DNA from: Streptomyces phaeolivaceus
GTDB taxonomy: Bacteria > Actinomycetota > Actinomycetes > Streptomycetales > Streptomycetaceae
Assembly (NCBI RefSeq): GCF_009184865.1
Contig: NZ_CP045096.1
Span: 1,674,001 to 1,738,000, forward strand
DNA length: 64,000 bases
Direction: 5' to 3'
The notes beneath the pieces were generated by a model. The model saw nothing but the letters and a program-made list of their open reading frames with translations, had not been told where the DNA came from and made no database searches. The translations under genes were made by a program, and so were the position numbers. Positions 52,354 through 61,583 of this stretch are shown here, piece after piece; the first letter of the stretch is position 1, and each line of letters starts with the position of its first letter.

Positions 52354-55167
52354 TCACCTGTGGGAGGGGAACTCCACGACCTGCTGGTAGGTCGGCCGGT
52401 TCTGCCAGCTGATCTTGTTGTGCTTGATGCCGCCCAGGGGCTGCTGGATGATCGAGTCGGCGCACCACTGGTCGCCCGCCGAGCAGTAGGCGTCGCCGGG
52501 GTAGACCTGTGCGGCGGTCCTGCCGGCCGCCTCCTTGAGGGTGTTGATCAGGATGGTGCGGCAGGCGCTGAGACTGCCGCCGCCGCAGTACTCGTTCGCC
52601 AGCGGTCCCTGGACCGTATCGCCCAGCACCGAGCGGATGTCCTTGTCGACGTAGCTCCACCAGCCGTACTGGAAGGAGCTGCCGGCGTGGGAGCCGGTCG
52701 GGCCGTGCGCGGCCGACGGGGACTCGTCGATGGGCAGGTTGGCGGTGATGGCGGTGTACAGGTCGGTGCCGAGGCCGGGTTCGAACTGGGCCTTCACCAG
52801 CAGTGGCCACCAGGCGTCCAGGATGCGGATGGCCTCGGCGTGGGCGTAGGTCTTGGAACCGGCCGAGGTCTCGGTGCGTTTGGAGCCGGAGGTGACCCAG
52901 GTCTGGAGCTTGGTGACCGCCGCGGCGGCCGTGGTGTCGGTGACGGTGCCGCTGTTGATGACCCTGAGCAGGTCCGGGACGACGTCCTCGGCCCGTAGGT
53001 CGGCGAGGCCCGCCTCGGCCATCGCCTTGGTGAGCGTGGCACGGGTGACGCCGCCGACGGTGACCAGCATCCTCACCCGGTCGTCGAGGAGGTCGCCGCG
53101 GTGGACGGAGCCGTTGCCCCAGGGGGCGGTGGTGTAGTCCCGGGCCTGCTTGTTGTTCCAGGAGATGTAGTAGTCCTGGTCGATGGAGTTGGGGTGGGCG
53201 GAGGGCGGGGTGTAGTCGGCGGTGTTGGTGGTGGGGTTCCAGTTCCGCCACTCGTAGGCCGACTGGGCCCAGGCCGGGAACTCGGGGTCGACGTTCGCGG
53301 CGCGCACCGGGTTGTCGCCGCTGTTGTAGTACGCGGTGTGGGTGGAGTCGGCGTAGAACCAGTTGAAGGTGTAGTTGATGTTCTGGACGGCCTTCTGGAA
53401 GGTCTCGGGGCCCTTGACGTAGTCCGGGTCGTTCAGCATCTGGAAGCCGATGATCGACTCGGCCTCGTTCAGGTAGGAGGAGCGCAGGGTGGTGTAGGCG
53501 ACCTTCTTGCCGTCGACCGTGGCGCGATGGGTGACGGGGCCGTACTTGGTGCGCCAGACCTGCATCCGGTACGAGCCGGCCGGGGTGGAGTCGGCGGTCG
53601 TGGGCTTCCAGGCGTTGGTCTGCTCGATCTTCTCCATGGCCGTGCAGGTGCCGTGGTAGAGGTAGTGGACGTCGTCCTGGCACAGCTCGACCGCGTACGA
53701 GTCGATGATGTCCTGGCCGGAGGTGGTGGCGCTCCAGGCGTAGTCCTGGCCCCGGCCGAGTTCGACGTACATGCTCAGGCCCGCGAAGGAGGCGCCGCGG
53801 GCGCTGATGCCCGGCCCCTGGATCTCCTGGAGCATCAGCAGCTGCGGGGCGAAGTAACCGGTCTGCGGCCCGAAGACGGCGACGGGTCGGCCGCTCGCGG
53901 TGTGTTTGCCGCTGACCACGAGGGCGTTGGACATACCGCGCCGGGCGGAGCTGAGGGCGGTGTCGGTGGCCTCCGAGGAGACGTTCGTGGAGGCGGCCGT
54001 GGCGGCGCTGCCGGTGCGGTCGTACACGAGGGGTTCCTCGGCGACCGTGCCGTCGTCGGGGAGGGCCATGCCCTGCGGGTCCGCGGGCTTGGTGGCGTAG
54101 GGGAAGCTGCCGTCGTGGACCGTGAGGGCGGCCTCGGGGTCGTTGCGCTCGCGGAAGGACTCCCAGACCTCGGTGCCCTCGGTGACGCCGTACTTCTCCT
54201 GGGCGGCCAGCAGGGACAGGGCGTTGTTGACCTCGCCGCCGCCGCCCGAGCCGAAGAGGGCGCCGATCACGGAGGCCAGGGCGACCAGGTCGGTGGGCTT
54301 GAACTTCTCGATGGTGCCGGCGTTGGTGACGGAGTCCTTGTGGCCGGTCAGGACGTATTCGCCGGGGTAGTTGCGGGCGCTGTCGGAGGCGTCGATGTAG
54401 GCGTTGATGCCGGCGACGTAGGCGTTGACGTCGGCGAGGGCCAGCTGGCCGCGCTCACCGTTGGAGGCGACCGCCTTGTCGATCTGGGCCTGGAGGTCGG
54501 CCTCGGTGTAGGGGGCGTGGCGCCAGAACTCCTGCTCGAGGCCCTGGTTGGAGGCGGCGCCGCCCGCGAACGGGGTGAGCTTGCCGCGGCCCACGTGCCG
54601 GAAGACGTCCATCAGCCACAGCCGGTCCTGGGCGGCGGCGTAGCCCGCGCCGAACTCGGTGCCGTAACGGGTGGTGCCCGTGATGTGCGGCACACCGGTC
54701 TTCTTGTCGCGGACGATCGTGACATCGGTGCGGCCGGCCGGGTTCAGGGTGGAGGCGACCTGGTCGGCGGCGACACCGAAGGAGGCGTCGTTGAAGAAGG
54801 TGTTGATGGTGGAGTTGGTGAGGCCCGGGTAGCCGGTGGCCAGGTTGTTGTAGGGGCCGAGCTGGTTGCTCGCGTTCTCCGGCATGGAGCCGAAGGCCTG
54901 GTTGAGGAGGATCTGGGCGAGGGTGGCGTTGCCGTTCTGGCCGGGCGGCAGGATGTCGGAGCACTGGCCGCCGCAGTAGTCGGTCACCGCCGCCGCCTGT
55001 ACGGCCTCGGTGTCGGCGGCGGCAGCCGGGGAAGCCGGGGAAAGAGGCGACAAGAGACCGGCAACGAGTGCGCATATGGAGGCGGCCTTGAGGAACTCCG
55101 CGAATCCACGGGGAGTTCTCAGTCTGTCCGGTGCGGTGCGTGAGGTGCGTGGGGTGCGCCAGGGCAT
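52354..55167 (-). CDS. Secreted penicillin acylase family protein (Ntn hydrolase)
   Basis: A 937-residue exported Ntn hydrolase. The signal segment (FLKAASICALVAGLLSPLSP) ends near residue 52. The family blocks are VTIVRDKKTGVPHITGTTRY and AAQDRLWLMDVFRHVGRGKL in the alpha chain, then the self-cleavage/nucleophile Ser413 in RRGMSNALVVSGKHTASGRP followed by FGPQTGYFAPQLLMLQEIQG of the beta chain, and STHTAYYNSGDNPVR. It may act on acylated homoserine lactones, antibiotics or lipopeptides. ATG 55167 follows GGGAGGAG. Confidence 0.9.
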   Translation of the reverse strand: MPWRTPRTSRTAPDRLRTPRGFAEFLKAASICALVAGLLSPLSPASPAAAADTEAVQAAAVTDYCGGQCSDILPPGQNGNATLAQILLNQAFGSMPENASNQLGPYNNLATGYPGLTNSTINTFFNDASFGVAADQVASTLNPAGRTDVTIVRDKKTGVPHITGTTRYGTEFGAGYAAAQDRLWLMDVFRHVGRGKLTPFAGGAASNQGLEQEFWRHAPYTEADLQAQIDKAVASNGERGQLALADVNAYVAGINAYIDASDSARNYPGEYVLTGHKDSVTNAGTIEKFKPTDLVALASVIGALFGSGGGGEVNNALSLLAAQEKYGVTEGTEVWESFRERNDPEAALTVHDGSFPYATKPADPQGMALPDDGTVAEEPLVYDRTGSAATAASTNVSSEATDTALSSARRGMSNALVVSGKHTASGRPVAVFGPQTGYFAPQLLMLQEIQGPGISARGASFAGLSMYVELGRGQDYAWSATTSGQDIIDSYAVELCQDDVHYLYHGTCTAMEKIEQTNAWKPTTADSTPAGSYRMQVWRTKYGPVTHRATVDGKKVAYTTLRSSYLNEAESIIGFQMLNDPDYVKGPETFQKAVQNINYTFNWFYADSTHTAYYNSGDNPVRAANVDPEFPAWAQSAYEWRNWNPTTNTADYTPPSAHPNSIDQDYYISWNNKQARDYTTAPWGNGSVHRGDLLDDRVRMLVTVGGVTRATLTKAMAEAGLADLRAEDVVPDLLRVINSGTVTDTTAAAAVTKLQTWVTSGSKRTETSAGSKTYAHAEAIRILDAWWPLLVKAQFEPGLGTDLYTAITANLPIDESPSAAHGPTGSHAGSSFQYGWWSYVDKDIRSVLGDTVQGPLANEYCGGGSLSACRTILINTLKEAAGRTAAQVYPGDAYCSAGDQWCADSIIQQPLGGIKHNKISWQNRPTYQQVVEFPSHR

Positions 55168-55500
55168 GGCAGCTCCTCCCGACGGGGGTGGGCCGGATGT
55201 TACCGCCGGTATCCCCGGCTTTGAAGATGAACATGCGTCACGTTTTTGGGATCACCGTTTACGGACAGGTGACTGACAGCGTGAACAGGCACTCAGAAGT
55301 AGTCGTAAGCAGACAAGAAGAAGTGAGAAGCAGTCAGACGTAGGCAGGAACGGTCGTGAACGGCTCAGCAGACGACTTATGGAGGTCATCGGAAATCGGA
55401 TGGAGCCGAATCGCGTGTCGATACGTCTATTCGGCGACGTCCCGACGACGACGCCGAAGTGACCGAAGTACAGGTGCAGGTGTGACGGAGGTGCAGGGCG
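55168..55500. other. Intergenic region without a recognised gene
   Basis: A 333-nt divergent gap between the acylase and a plus-strand gene. It is AT-richer than its surroundings and contains purine-rich direct repeats (AGCAGACAAGAAGAAGTGAG then AAGCAGTCAGAC, about 55299-55340). No convincing ORF, hairpin or promoter hexamers. It presumably holds both promoters. Confidence 0.4.
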
Positions 55501-56103
55501 ATGGCCGGTTTCCGGAGTCTGGCAAGACAGGTGCGAGATCCCAGGTGCGACCTGGCGCTGCGGCGTTATTCGCTGCGCAAGTGCCTTGAGAGGTTCGCCC
55601 CGTACGGGCATCGGGCGACATGGGACCACTTGTGCTCGCGGGCCGGCTTCGGCCCCGAGGACCGCAACCCCGACCCGGCGCGGCTCGTGGCCGCACTGGA
55701 GGAGTTGGAGGAGGCCCGCTCCGTCTGGCTCGACTACGAGACGCAGTTCGCGCAGCGCCGCAAGAAGGAGAAGCACGACGGGCTGCGCAGGCCGGGCAGT
55801 GTCGACGACTGGCACCGGCTGACCTGGGGCGGGTTCGGGGTCGCCTGGTGCGACGACCCGAAGGTCCATCCCCAAGAACCGATGGCGGAGGTGCTGCGCC
55901 GGCTCATCGCCGCGCTGGAGCGCGAACCGGGCTCGTCCTGCCCGGTCTGCGAGGGCGAGCGCCTCGTCTACCTCTACGACCTGGCCCATGAACCGTCCTC
56001 GGGCCCGGTCTGCACGGAGTGCGGAATCGTGGTGCCACGACCGGTGCTCACACCCGAGGCCCTGGCGGAGTCCAGGCGCGGACGGCTGCTGATCTCGGCG
56101 TAG
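55501..56103 (+). CDS. Hypothetical protein with C-terminal zinc-ribbon motif
   Basis: A 200-residue soluble protein not recognised. The first 130 residues are helical and rich in Arg, Glu and Trp (RRYSLRKCLERFAPYGHRAT, RLTWGGFGVAWCDDPKVHPQ); the C-terminal third has a zinc-ribbon pattern CPVC-x27-CTEC (SCPVCEGERL and SGPVCTECGIVVPRP). This suggests nucleic-acid or protein binding. GGAGG lies eight nt before the ATG. A converging uncharacterised gene and an RNA ligase follow. Confidence 0.7.
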   Translation: MAGFRSLARQVRDPRCDLALRRYSLRKCLERFAPYGHRATWDHLCSRAGFGPEDRNPDPARLVAALEELEEARSVWLDYETQFAQRRKKEKHDGLRRPGSVDDWHRLTWGGFGVAWCDDPKVHPQEPMAEVLRRLIAALEREPGSSCPVCEGERLVYLYDLAHEPSSGPVCTECGIVVPRPVLTPEALAESRRGRLLISA

Positions 56104-56164
56104 CACGGCGGGGGTGCGCCGGGGATGCCGCACCCCCGTGTATGAGCCGGTACGGCGCGACGAA

Positions 56165-56686
56165 CTACGGCTTCTTGACGTCCGTGTGGATGGCGAGCTT
56201 GAACTCGGCGAGGGTGAGCGCCGTGGCCCGCCTGGTGTCCCCCGACCCACGCGCGGATATCTTCAGGCCGAGCGGCACGTCCTTGTGCACGAACATCTGC
56301 CACATGAAGGTGCGGTACTGACCGCCCCGGGTCAGCGCGCTGTCCGTGGTGGCGGTCGAGTCGTACTTCTTCTTCGTCAGGCTCAGCGGGTCCCGTACGA
56401 AGCGGGCGCGGTACTCCGACGTCCTGGGGTCCGCCTCCCAGAACACCATCGCCGAGAGCACGCCCCAGCCGTCGTGGCTGGGCCAGATCAGTCCGGAGCG
56501 CGCGTCGGGGAACGTCGAGGCCGTGTCGCCGCCGTTCGCCGGGTCGTGCATCTTCCAGGGGTCGTACGACTCCCCGGTCTTCTCGTACGGGAAGCGCACC
56601 AGGTGGTAGCCGTCCGAGTCGTAGGTGATCCGCTGCACGCCGGAGTGTGCCTTCTCCCACTTCAGCGAACAGATGACGACGCTCAT
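56165..56686 (-). CDS. Hypothetical protein, uncharacterised
   Basis: A 173-residue protein starting MSVVICSLKWEKAHSGVQRI. It has a beta-rich, aromatic composition (YDSDGYHLVRFPYEKTGESY, WPSHDGWGVLSAMVFWEADP, RTFMWQMFVHKDVPLGLKIS) and no signal or membrane segment. I recognise no family. The ATG at 56684-56686 is chosen; a longer frame runs through the repeat at 56780 and is unlikely to be coding. Confidence 0.65.
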   Translation of the reverse strand: MSVVICSLKWEKAHSGVQRITYDSDGYHLVRFPYEKTGESYDPWKMHDPANGGDTASTFPDARSGLIWPSHDGWGVLSAMVFWEADPRTSEYRARFVRDPLSLTKKKYDSTATTDSALTRGGQYRTFMWQMFVHKDVPLGLKISARGSGDTRRATALTLAEFKLAIHTDVKKP

Positions 56687-56779
56687 CGACGCGCCTTCCC
56701 TGCCAGGGGCGGGACCGTGCCGCCCGTCTGTGTCCATGACACATTCTCGACGGGGGTCGCCGCGAGGTGGGAGGGGGGT

Positions 56780-56850
56780 GGGGCTTCTCGCGCCCACGCG
56801 GCGGAGCCGCAAATCGACACAGCCCCGCGCCCCTGACACGCGAGGGGGCT
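56780..56850. repeat. Dispersed repeat, GCGGCTCCGCCGCGTGGGCGC type, copy B
   Basis: GTGGGGCTTCTCGCGCCCAC GCGGCGGAGCCGCAAATCGA CACAGCCCCGCGCCCCTGAC is the inverted counterpart of the element at 49485, with GGCTCCGCCGCGTGGGCGCG and GAGAAGCCCCAC conserved. It lies upstream of the uncharacterised minus-strand gene, before the RNA ligase. Confidence 0.75.
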
Positions 56851-56955
56851 CCGCGACCCTAGCAGTGCCAAATCCGGTCGCTCCACCCCTTTCCCGTCAG
56901 GACAGTTGGGGGCGATGAAACAGCCCTGAGCCCGACCGGAACCGAGGAGTGCCCG

Positions 56956-58032
56956 ATGTCGACGCTGCGCGTCACCGCCGAAGTGCTGACGATCCACGAA
57001 CACCCGAACGCCGACGCGCTCGAACTGGCCCAGGTGGGCCTGTACCGAGCCGTCGTGGCGAAGGGGGCCTACCGCACCGGTGACACCGCCGTCTACATCC
57101 CCGAGCAGTCCGTGCTCCCGGCCGCGCTCATCGAGGAGTTGGGGCTGACCGGACGGCTCGCGGGCGGCAGGTCGGACCGGGTGAAGGCCGTACGGCTGCG
57201 GGGCGAGCTGTCCCAGGGCATCGTCTGCCGGCCCCGGGCGCTGGGGGACGTGGACCTGACGGCCGCCGTCACCGACGGCACGGACTTCGCGGAGCGGCTC
57301 GGCATCGTCAAATGGGTGCCGCCGATCCCACCCACGATGAGCGGCGAGGTCGAGTCGGCGCCGGATCTGCTGCCCTGGGTCGACATCGAGAACATCCAGC
57401 GCTATCCCGACATCTTCTCGCCCGGCGAGCGGATCGTCCTGACGGAGAAGCTGCACGGCACGGCCTGCCTGGCGACGTACTTCGCCGAGGACGGCCGCGT
57501 CCAGGTCTCCTCGAAGGGCTTCGGCTCGAAGTCCCTGGCGCTGAAGGAGGATCCGCGCAACCTGTACTGGCGCGCCGTCCACGGCCACAAGGTCGCCGAA
57601 GCCGCTTCCCGGCTCGCCGAGCGGCTCGGCGCCCGCCGGGTCGGTGTCTTCGGCGAGGTGTACGGCGCCGGGGTGCAGGATCTGTCGTACGGCGCCGACG
57701 GCCGTCGCGAGACCCTGGGGTACGCCGTGTTCGACGTCTCCGCCGAGATCGACGGGCAGGTGCGCTGGCTGCACTCGGCGGAGCTGGCCGAACTGCTCGA
57801 CGGCGAACTCCCGCTGGTGCCGAGGCTGTACGAGGGTCCGTACGCCATCGACCGGGTGCTGGAGATCGCCACCGGCCGGGAGACGGTCTCCGGGCGCGAT
57901 CTGCATCTGCGCGAGGGGGTCGTGATCCGGCCCGCCACCGAGCGGTACAGCCCGGTGACCGGCGGCCGGGCCGTCGCCAAGGCGGTCAGCCCGGCGTATC
58001 TGACCCGCAAGGGCGGCACCGAGTACGAGTGA
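56956..58032 (+). CDS. RNA ligase (ATP), DraRnl/Rnl5-like
   Basis: A 358-residue nucleotidyltransferase with the order OB-like N-terminal domain (about 1-120: STLRVTAEVLTIHEHPNADA, VYIPEQSVLPA) then a ligase core. Motif I is EKLHG with the predicted AMP-accepting Lys165; RRVGVFGEVYG looks like motif III/IIIa, LREGVVIRP motif IV and RAVAKAVSPAYL motif V. This N-terminal extension and size match the Deinococcus radiodurans RNA-ligase group that seals 3'-OH/5'-phosphate RNA ends in duplexes. Single gene with a terminator hairpin shared with soxR. Confidence 0.87.
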   Translation: MSTLRVTAEVLTIHEHPNADALELAQVGLYRAVVAKGAYRTGDTAVYIPEQSVLPAALIEELGLTGRLAGGRSDRVKAVRLRGELSQGIVCRPRALGDVDLTAAVTDGTDFAERLGIVKWVPPIPPTMSGEVESAPDLLPWVDIENIQRYPDIFSPGERIVLTEKLHGTACLATYFAEDGRVQVSSKGFGSKSLALKEDPRNLYWRAVHGHKVAEAASRLAERLGARRVGVFGEVYGAGVQDLSYGADGRRETLGYAVFDVSAEIDGQVRWLHSAELAELLDGELPLVPRLYEGPYAIDRVLEIATGRETVSGRDLHLREGVVIRPATERYSPVTGGRAVAKAVSPAYLTRKGGTEYE

Positions 58033-58038
58033 GACCCG

Positions 58039-58600
<562 letters not shown>

Positions 58601-58678
58601 CCCTCCGAGCCTACCCATGTCCGAAGCCCTGCCCGGTAGGGGCGCGGTCCGTTGACAGGGGCCCCACGGCCGACCATG

Positions 58679-58694
58679 CTAAGCAGTTGCTTAG
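58679..58694. promoter_or_regulatory. Operator and promoter of the MaoC gene
   Basis: CTAAGC-AGTT-GCTTAG is a perfect hexamer inverted repeat, just after a TTGACA -35 hexamer (58652-58657) and overlapping the expected -10/+1. The site at 61542-61557 in front of a tetR gene has the same form (GTGAGC-GAGC-GCTTAG). Confidence 0.68.
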
Positions 58695-58720
58695 ATATTT
58701 GGGATCAGGGAGGCCGGGAC

Positions 58721-59182
58721 ATGGCAGAGCCGAGGATCTTCACGTCCGCCGAGGAGCTGAAGGCGGCGGTGGGCGAGCAGCTGGGGTACAGCGAGTGGCT
58801 GGAGGTCGACCAGAAGCGGATCGATCTCTTCGCCGAGGCCACCGGTGACCACCAGTGGATCCATGTGGACCCGGAGAAGGCGGCGGCCGGGCCGTTCGGG
58901 ACGACCATCGCCCACGGGTATCTGACCCTGTCCCTGCTGCCGTTGCTCGTGCCGCAGGTGCTCAAGGTCGACAACGTGAGGATGGGTGTCAACTACGGCA
59001 CCAACAAGGTCCGCTTCCCGGCGCCGGTACCGGTCGGTTCGCGGCTGCGCGCCACGGCCACCCTCCAGGAGGTCACGGAGGTCGGCGGCGGTGTCCAGGT
59101 CGCGGCGGCGGTCGTCGTGGAGCGCGAGGGCGGCGACAAGCCGGTCTGCGTGGCGGAGTCGGTGTCCCGCTACTACTTCTGA
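58721..59182 (+). CDS. MaoC family hot-dog dehydratase
   Basis: A 153-residue (R)-specific enoyl-CoA-hydratase-like protein. The hydratase motif is DLFAEATGDHQWIHVDPEKA (catalytic Asp and His) followed by GPFGTTIAHGYLTLSLLPLL; MGVNYGTNKVRFPAPVPVGS is typical. It hydrates trans-2-enoyl-CoA in fatty-acid or polyhydroxyalkanoate metabolism. ATG 58721 has GGGAGG before it. The upstream promoter carries a TetR-type palindrome suggesting repression by an acyl-CoA-responsive regulator. Confidence 0.93.
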   Translation: MAEPRIFTSAEELKAAVGEQLGYSEWLEVDQKRIDLFAEATGDHQWIHVDPEKAAAGPFGTTIAHGYLTLSLLPLLVPQVLKVDNVRMGVNYGTNKVRFPAPVPVGSRLRATATLQEVTEVGGGVQVAAAVVVEREGGDKPVCVAESVSRYYF

Positions 59183-59188
59183 TCCCCG

Positions 59189-59218
59189 GTGGCGCGGCGT
59201 CGCCGACCGCCGCGCCAC
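59189..59218. terminator. Terminator between maoC and the deacetylase
   Basis: GTGGCGCGGCG (59189-59199) pairs perfectly with CGCCGCGCCAC (59208-59218), 11 bp, loop 8 nt, between convergent genes. Confidence 0.8.
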
Positions 59219-59229
59219 TTCGTGCGCGC

Positions 59230-59934
59230 CTACCCGGGTGCGACCGCCCGGCCGGTCTGCGGGGAGATCATGCCGGCGCACAGGCCCCGGTCGGTCAGGC
59301 CCCGCGCGATGCGGGGGATCGCCGCGAGCGTGTTCGCGGACCAGTCGTGCATCAGGATGATCTGGCCGCCCGTGAGCCGGGCGGCGGCCTGCACGATGGC
59401 ATCCGTGCTCGCGCCGTTCCAGTCCTGCGAGTCGACCTGCCAGAGGATCTCGGTCAGGCCGTACCGGGCGGCGACCGACTTCACGGTCGCGTTGGTCTCG
59501 CCGTACGGCGGCCGGAACAGCTTCGGCGTACCGCCGCCCGCGCCCGCGACGGCCTGCTGGGTGCGGGAGATCTCCGAGTCGATCTGCGCCTGGCCGAGCC
59601 GGGTCAGATGCGGGTGGGTGTAGCTGTGGTTGGCGACCCACATGCCGGCGGCGACCTGGGCCCGTACCTGGGCGGGGTTGGCGGCGGCGTACTGGCCCTG
59701 GTTGAACATGGTGGCCCGCAGCCCGTTGCTCCGGAGCGCGTCGAGCAGGGCCGGAGTGCTGCCGGACGGGCCGTCGTCGAACGTGAGCCCGACATGGCCG
59801 GTGCAGGCGGCGGCCCGCGCCGGGGCGGCCCCGGCGGTCGTGAGCGCGAGCGGGACGAGGCTCGCCAGGACCGCCGCGACGACGGCCGACCGCCTGCCCG
59901 GGAGCCGGGGCGAGTGGCGCGCCGCGGTGCTCAC
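59230..59934 (-). CDS. Secreted polysaccharide deacetylase (CE4; acetylxylan esterase-like)
   Basis: A 234-residue exported NodB-fold enzyme. Signal [20 protein letters not shown] ends near ARAAA; the CE4 motifs are [10 protein letters not shown] (catalytic base and metal Asp), HSYTHPHL (metal His pair), [19 protein letters not shown] and IILMHDWS. Its ATG overlaps the xylanase stop by four nt, so it is co-translated with a GH11 xylanase; together they would strip acetyl groups from and cut xylan outside the cell. From memory the S. lividans axeA gene likewise follows xlnB. No carbohydrate-binding module is present. Confidence 0.92.
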   Translation of the reverse strand: MSTAARHSPRLPGRRSAVVAAVLASLVPLALTTAGAAPARAAACTGHVGLTFDDGPSGSTPALLDALRSNGLRATMFNQGQYAAANPAQVRAQVAAGMWVANHSYTHPHLTRLGQAQIDSEISRTQQAVAGAGGGTPKLFRPPYGETNATVKSVAARYGLTEILWQVDSQDWNGASTDAIVQAAARLTGGQIILMHDWSANTLAAIPRIARGLTDRGLCAGMISPQTGRAVAPG

Positions 59935-60659
59935 GGAGCCACCGTGATGCTGGAGTTGCCGCTGCTCCGGTATCCCTCGGTGGCCATGATCATGTAGTAC
60001 CTGAAGCTGCCGAGGGGCATCCCGGCGCGTGCCCAGGCGTCGAAGTGGTTGCCGGTGGTGATACTGCCGCCCGTCCGCTTCGACCGGCGCACGCTCCAGT
60101 ACTGGTCGAAGGTGCGGGTGCCCTCGACGGACGGCGCGTTGTACCGCGTGGTCCGGTAGATGTCGTACGTGCCGCCGTCGCTGGTGACCGTGCCCTTGTA
60201 CGTCCCCGTGGGCCGGTAGGTCCCCCAGTTGTCGACGATGTAGTACTCGACGAGCGGACCGGCCGTCCAGCCGTAGAGCGTCAGATAGGCGTTGCCGGAC
60301 GGGTTGAAGGTGCCCGAGTAGCTCACGGTCCGACGGGAGCCGTTGCTCCAGCCCTTGCCGACGACGAAGTTCCCGGTGTTGCTCCAGGAGGTCCGGTAGG
60401 TGCCGCCGGAGGCCAGGGTCATGGAGACCGTGCCCGGGGCGTCGGTCCAGAAGGAGTAGTAGAAGCCGTTGTCGGTGCCGGTCTGGTTGGTGGTGACGAC
60501 CGTGTCCGCGCGGGCGGTGCCGGGCAGGGCCACCGTGGTCGCGGCGGCCAGCGCGGTCGCGCCGAGACCGCCCAGGAAGAGCCTGCGGCTCGGGGACGGG
60601 GACGGGGACGGGGACGGGGTGGGGGTGGGGGTGACCGCGGGTGCGGGTGCGTCGTTCAT
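59931..60659 (-). CDS. GH11 endo-1,4-beta-xylanase, Tat-exported
   Basis: A 242-residue secreted xylanase. A Thr/Pro-Ser/Pro repeat (residues about 10-24) precedes the twin-arginine signal [20 protein letters not shown]; the GH11 jelly roll follows ([20 protein letters not shown]). Catalytic nucleophile is Glu138 in [12 protein letters not shown] and acid/base Glu228 in [10 protein letters not shown]. No CBM. The repeat before the signal is unusual and is encoded by GGGGAC units (60592-60615). Two CGAA-N3-TTCG palindromes lie upstream. Confidence 0.93.
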   Translation of the reverse strand: MNDAPAPAVTPTPTPSPSPSPSPSRRLFLGGLGATALAAATTVALPGTARADTVVTTNQTGTDNGFYYSFWTDAPGTVSMTLASGGTYRTSWSNTGNFVVGKGWSNGSRRTVSYSGTFNPSGNAYLTLYGWTAGPLVEYYIVDNWGTYRPTGTYKGTVTSDGGTYDIYRTTRYNAPSVEGTRTFDQYWSVRRSKRTGGSITTGNHFDAWARAGMPLGSFRYYMIMATEGYRSSGNSSITVAP

Positions 60660-60756
60660 ACGCGCGCGTCCTCCTCGGGGCTCGTGGGGGTTCGCCCTGT
60701 CACCCGGGGAGTGTTGGCCTGCCCCTGCCAACTGTCAATGCTTTCGGCGTTGATCC

Positions 60757-60767
60757 CGAAACATTCG
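60757..60767. promoter_or_regulatory. Xylanase operator, proximal copy
   Basis: CGAAACATTCG, 97 nt upstream of the xylanase start, has the CGAA-N3-TTCG symmetry; the reverse complement recurs exactly at 60834-60844. Resembles the CGAA/TTCG elements reported for Streptomyces xylanase promoters (memory). Confidence 0.6.
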
Positions 60768-60830
60768 CGGTCGGCACCAGCGAAGAAGCGCCAAGACCGT
60801 TGTGAGGGGGATCGGGCGACCTCCCCTACC

Positions 60831-60847
60831 CTTCGAATGTTTCGAAG
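60831..60847. promoter_or_regulatory. Xylanase operator, distal copy
   Basis: CTTCGAA-TGT-TTCGAAG is a perfect 17-nt palindrome containing CGAATGTTTCG, the reverse complement of the proximal copy, just past the 3' end of the upstream tetR gene. Confidence 0.6.
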
Positions 60848-60866
60848 CGTCGTCCGATCGCCCGCG

Positions 60867-61493
60867 TCACTTCTTCGCGCCCACCATGCGCAGCACGAGA
60901 TCGGCGTACAGGGTGCCCACCTCGTCGGGGGTGCGGGGGCCGTCGACGTTGAACCAGCGGGCCACGTCGATGCAGAGGGAGAGGACGGCGACGGTGGTGC
61001 CGCGGACGTCGGGGACGTCGAAGTCGCCGGAGGCGACACCGTCCTCGATGATGCCGCGCACGGCCGCGTCGTTCTCGCGGCGGAGCGTGACGATCTCGGC
61101 GCGGGCGTCGGGACCGAGGGCGTCCAGCTCGTACTGGACGACCCGGGCGACGGTGTGCTGGCCGGCGTGCCAGCGGACGAAGGAGCGTACGGCCTCGGCG
61201 AGGCGGTCGGCCGGGCTGCCCTCGCCCCGGGCCGCCGTGCGCAGCACGTCGAGTGCCTTCTCGTGGCCGATCCGGCTGATCCGGTGGAGCAGCTCTTCCT
61301 TCGTCTTGTAGTGGATGTACAGCGCGGCGGGGCTCATCCCCGCGCGGCCCGCGATGTCACGGGTCGTGGTCGCGTGGTAGCCCCGTTCGGCGAAGGCCTC
61401 CACGGCGGCCACCAGCAGCCGCCGGGCCGCGTCCGGGTTGACCTCGCCCCACGGCTGCGGCTCGTCGCCCGCCGTGTCCTCCGCCGTACTCAT
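60867..61493 (-). CDS. TetR family regulator
   Basis: A 208-residue repressor: HTH DAARRLLVAAVEAFAERGYH, TTTRDIAGRAGMSPAALYIH, YKTKEELLHRIS and a FadR/PaaR-like ligand domain (ARVVQYELDALGPDARAEIV, DVARWFNVDGPRTPDEVGTL). The palindrome at 61542-61557 lies 49 nt upstream and matches that before maoC, so this protein probably represses itself and maoC in response to an acyl-CoA. Confidence 0.9.
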   Translation of the reverse strand: MSTAEDTAGDEPQPWGEVNPDAARRLLVAAVEAFAERGYHATTTRDIAGRAGMSPAALYIHYKTKEELLHRISRIGHEKALDVLRTAARGEGSPADRLAEAVRSFVRWHAGQHTVARVVQYELDALGPDARAEIVTLRRENDAAVRGIIEDGVASGDFDVPDVRGTTVAVLSLCIDVARWFNVDGPRTPDEVGTLYADLVLRMVGAKK

Positions 61494-61541
61494 CGCTGGT
61501 TCGCCCCTTCCGATGGCTGGGCACCACCATACCGCCGAAGG

Positions 61542-61557
61542 GTGAGCGAGCGCTTAG
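61542..61557. promoter_or_regulatory. Operator upstream of the tetR gene
   Basis: GTGAGC-GAGC-GCTTAG: one perfect half-site GCTTAG and one with two mismatches, four-nt spacer, same geometry as 58679-58694. Confidence 0.55.
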
Positions 61558-61583
61558 AAGGCCCGTTCAGGGCTGTGCCGCGC

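Noticed and set aside
53101..55143. A 680-codon plus-strand frame
   Set aside because: Antisense to the penicillin acylase whose nucleophile Ser and signal peptide are clear; the frame reads as Gly/Val repeats with no family pattern.
59189..59218. GC hairpin as another copy of the dispersed repeat
   Set aside because: It lacks the TTCCCCGCGCCCCT core; it is a simple convergent-gene terminator.
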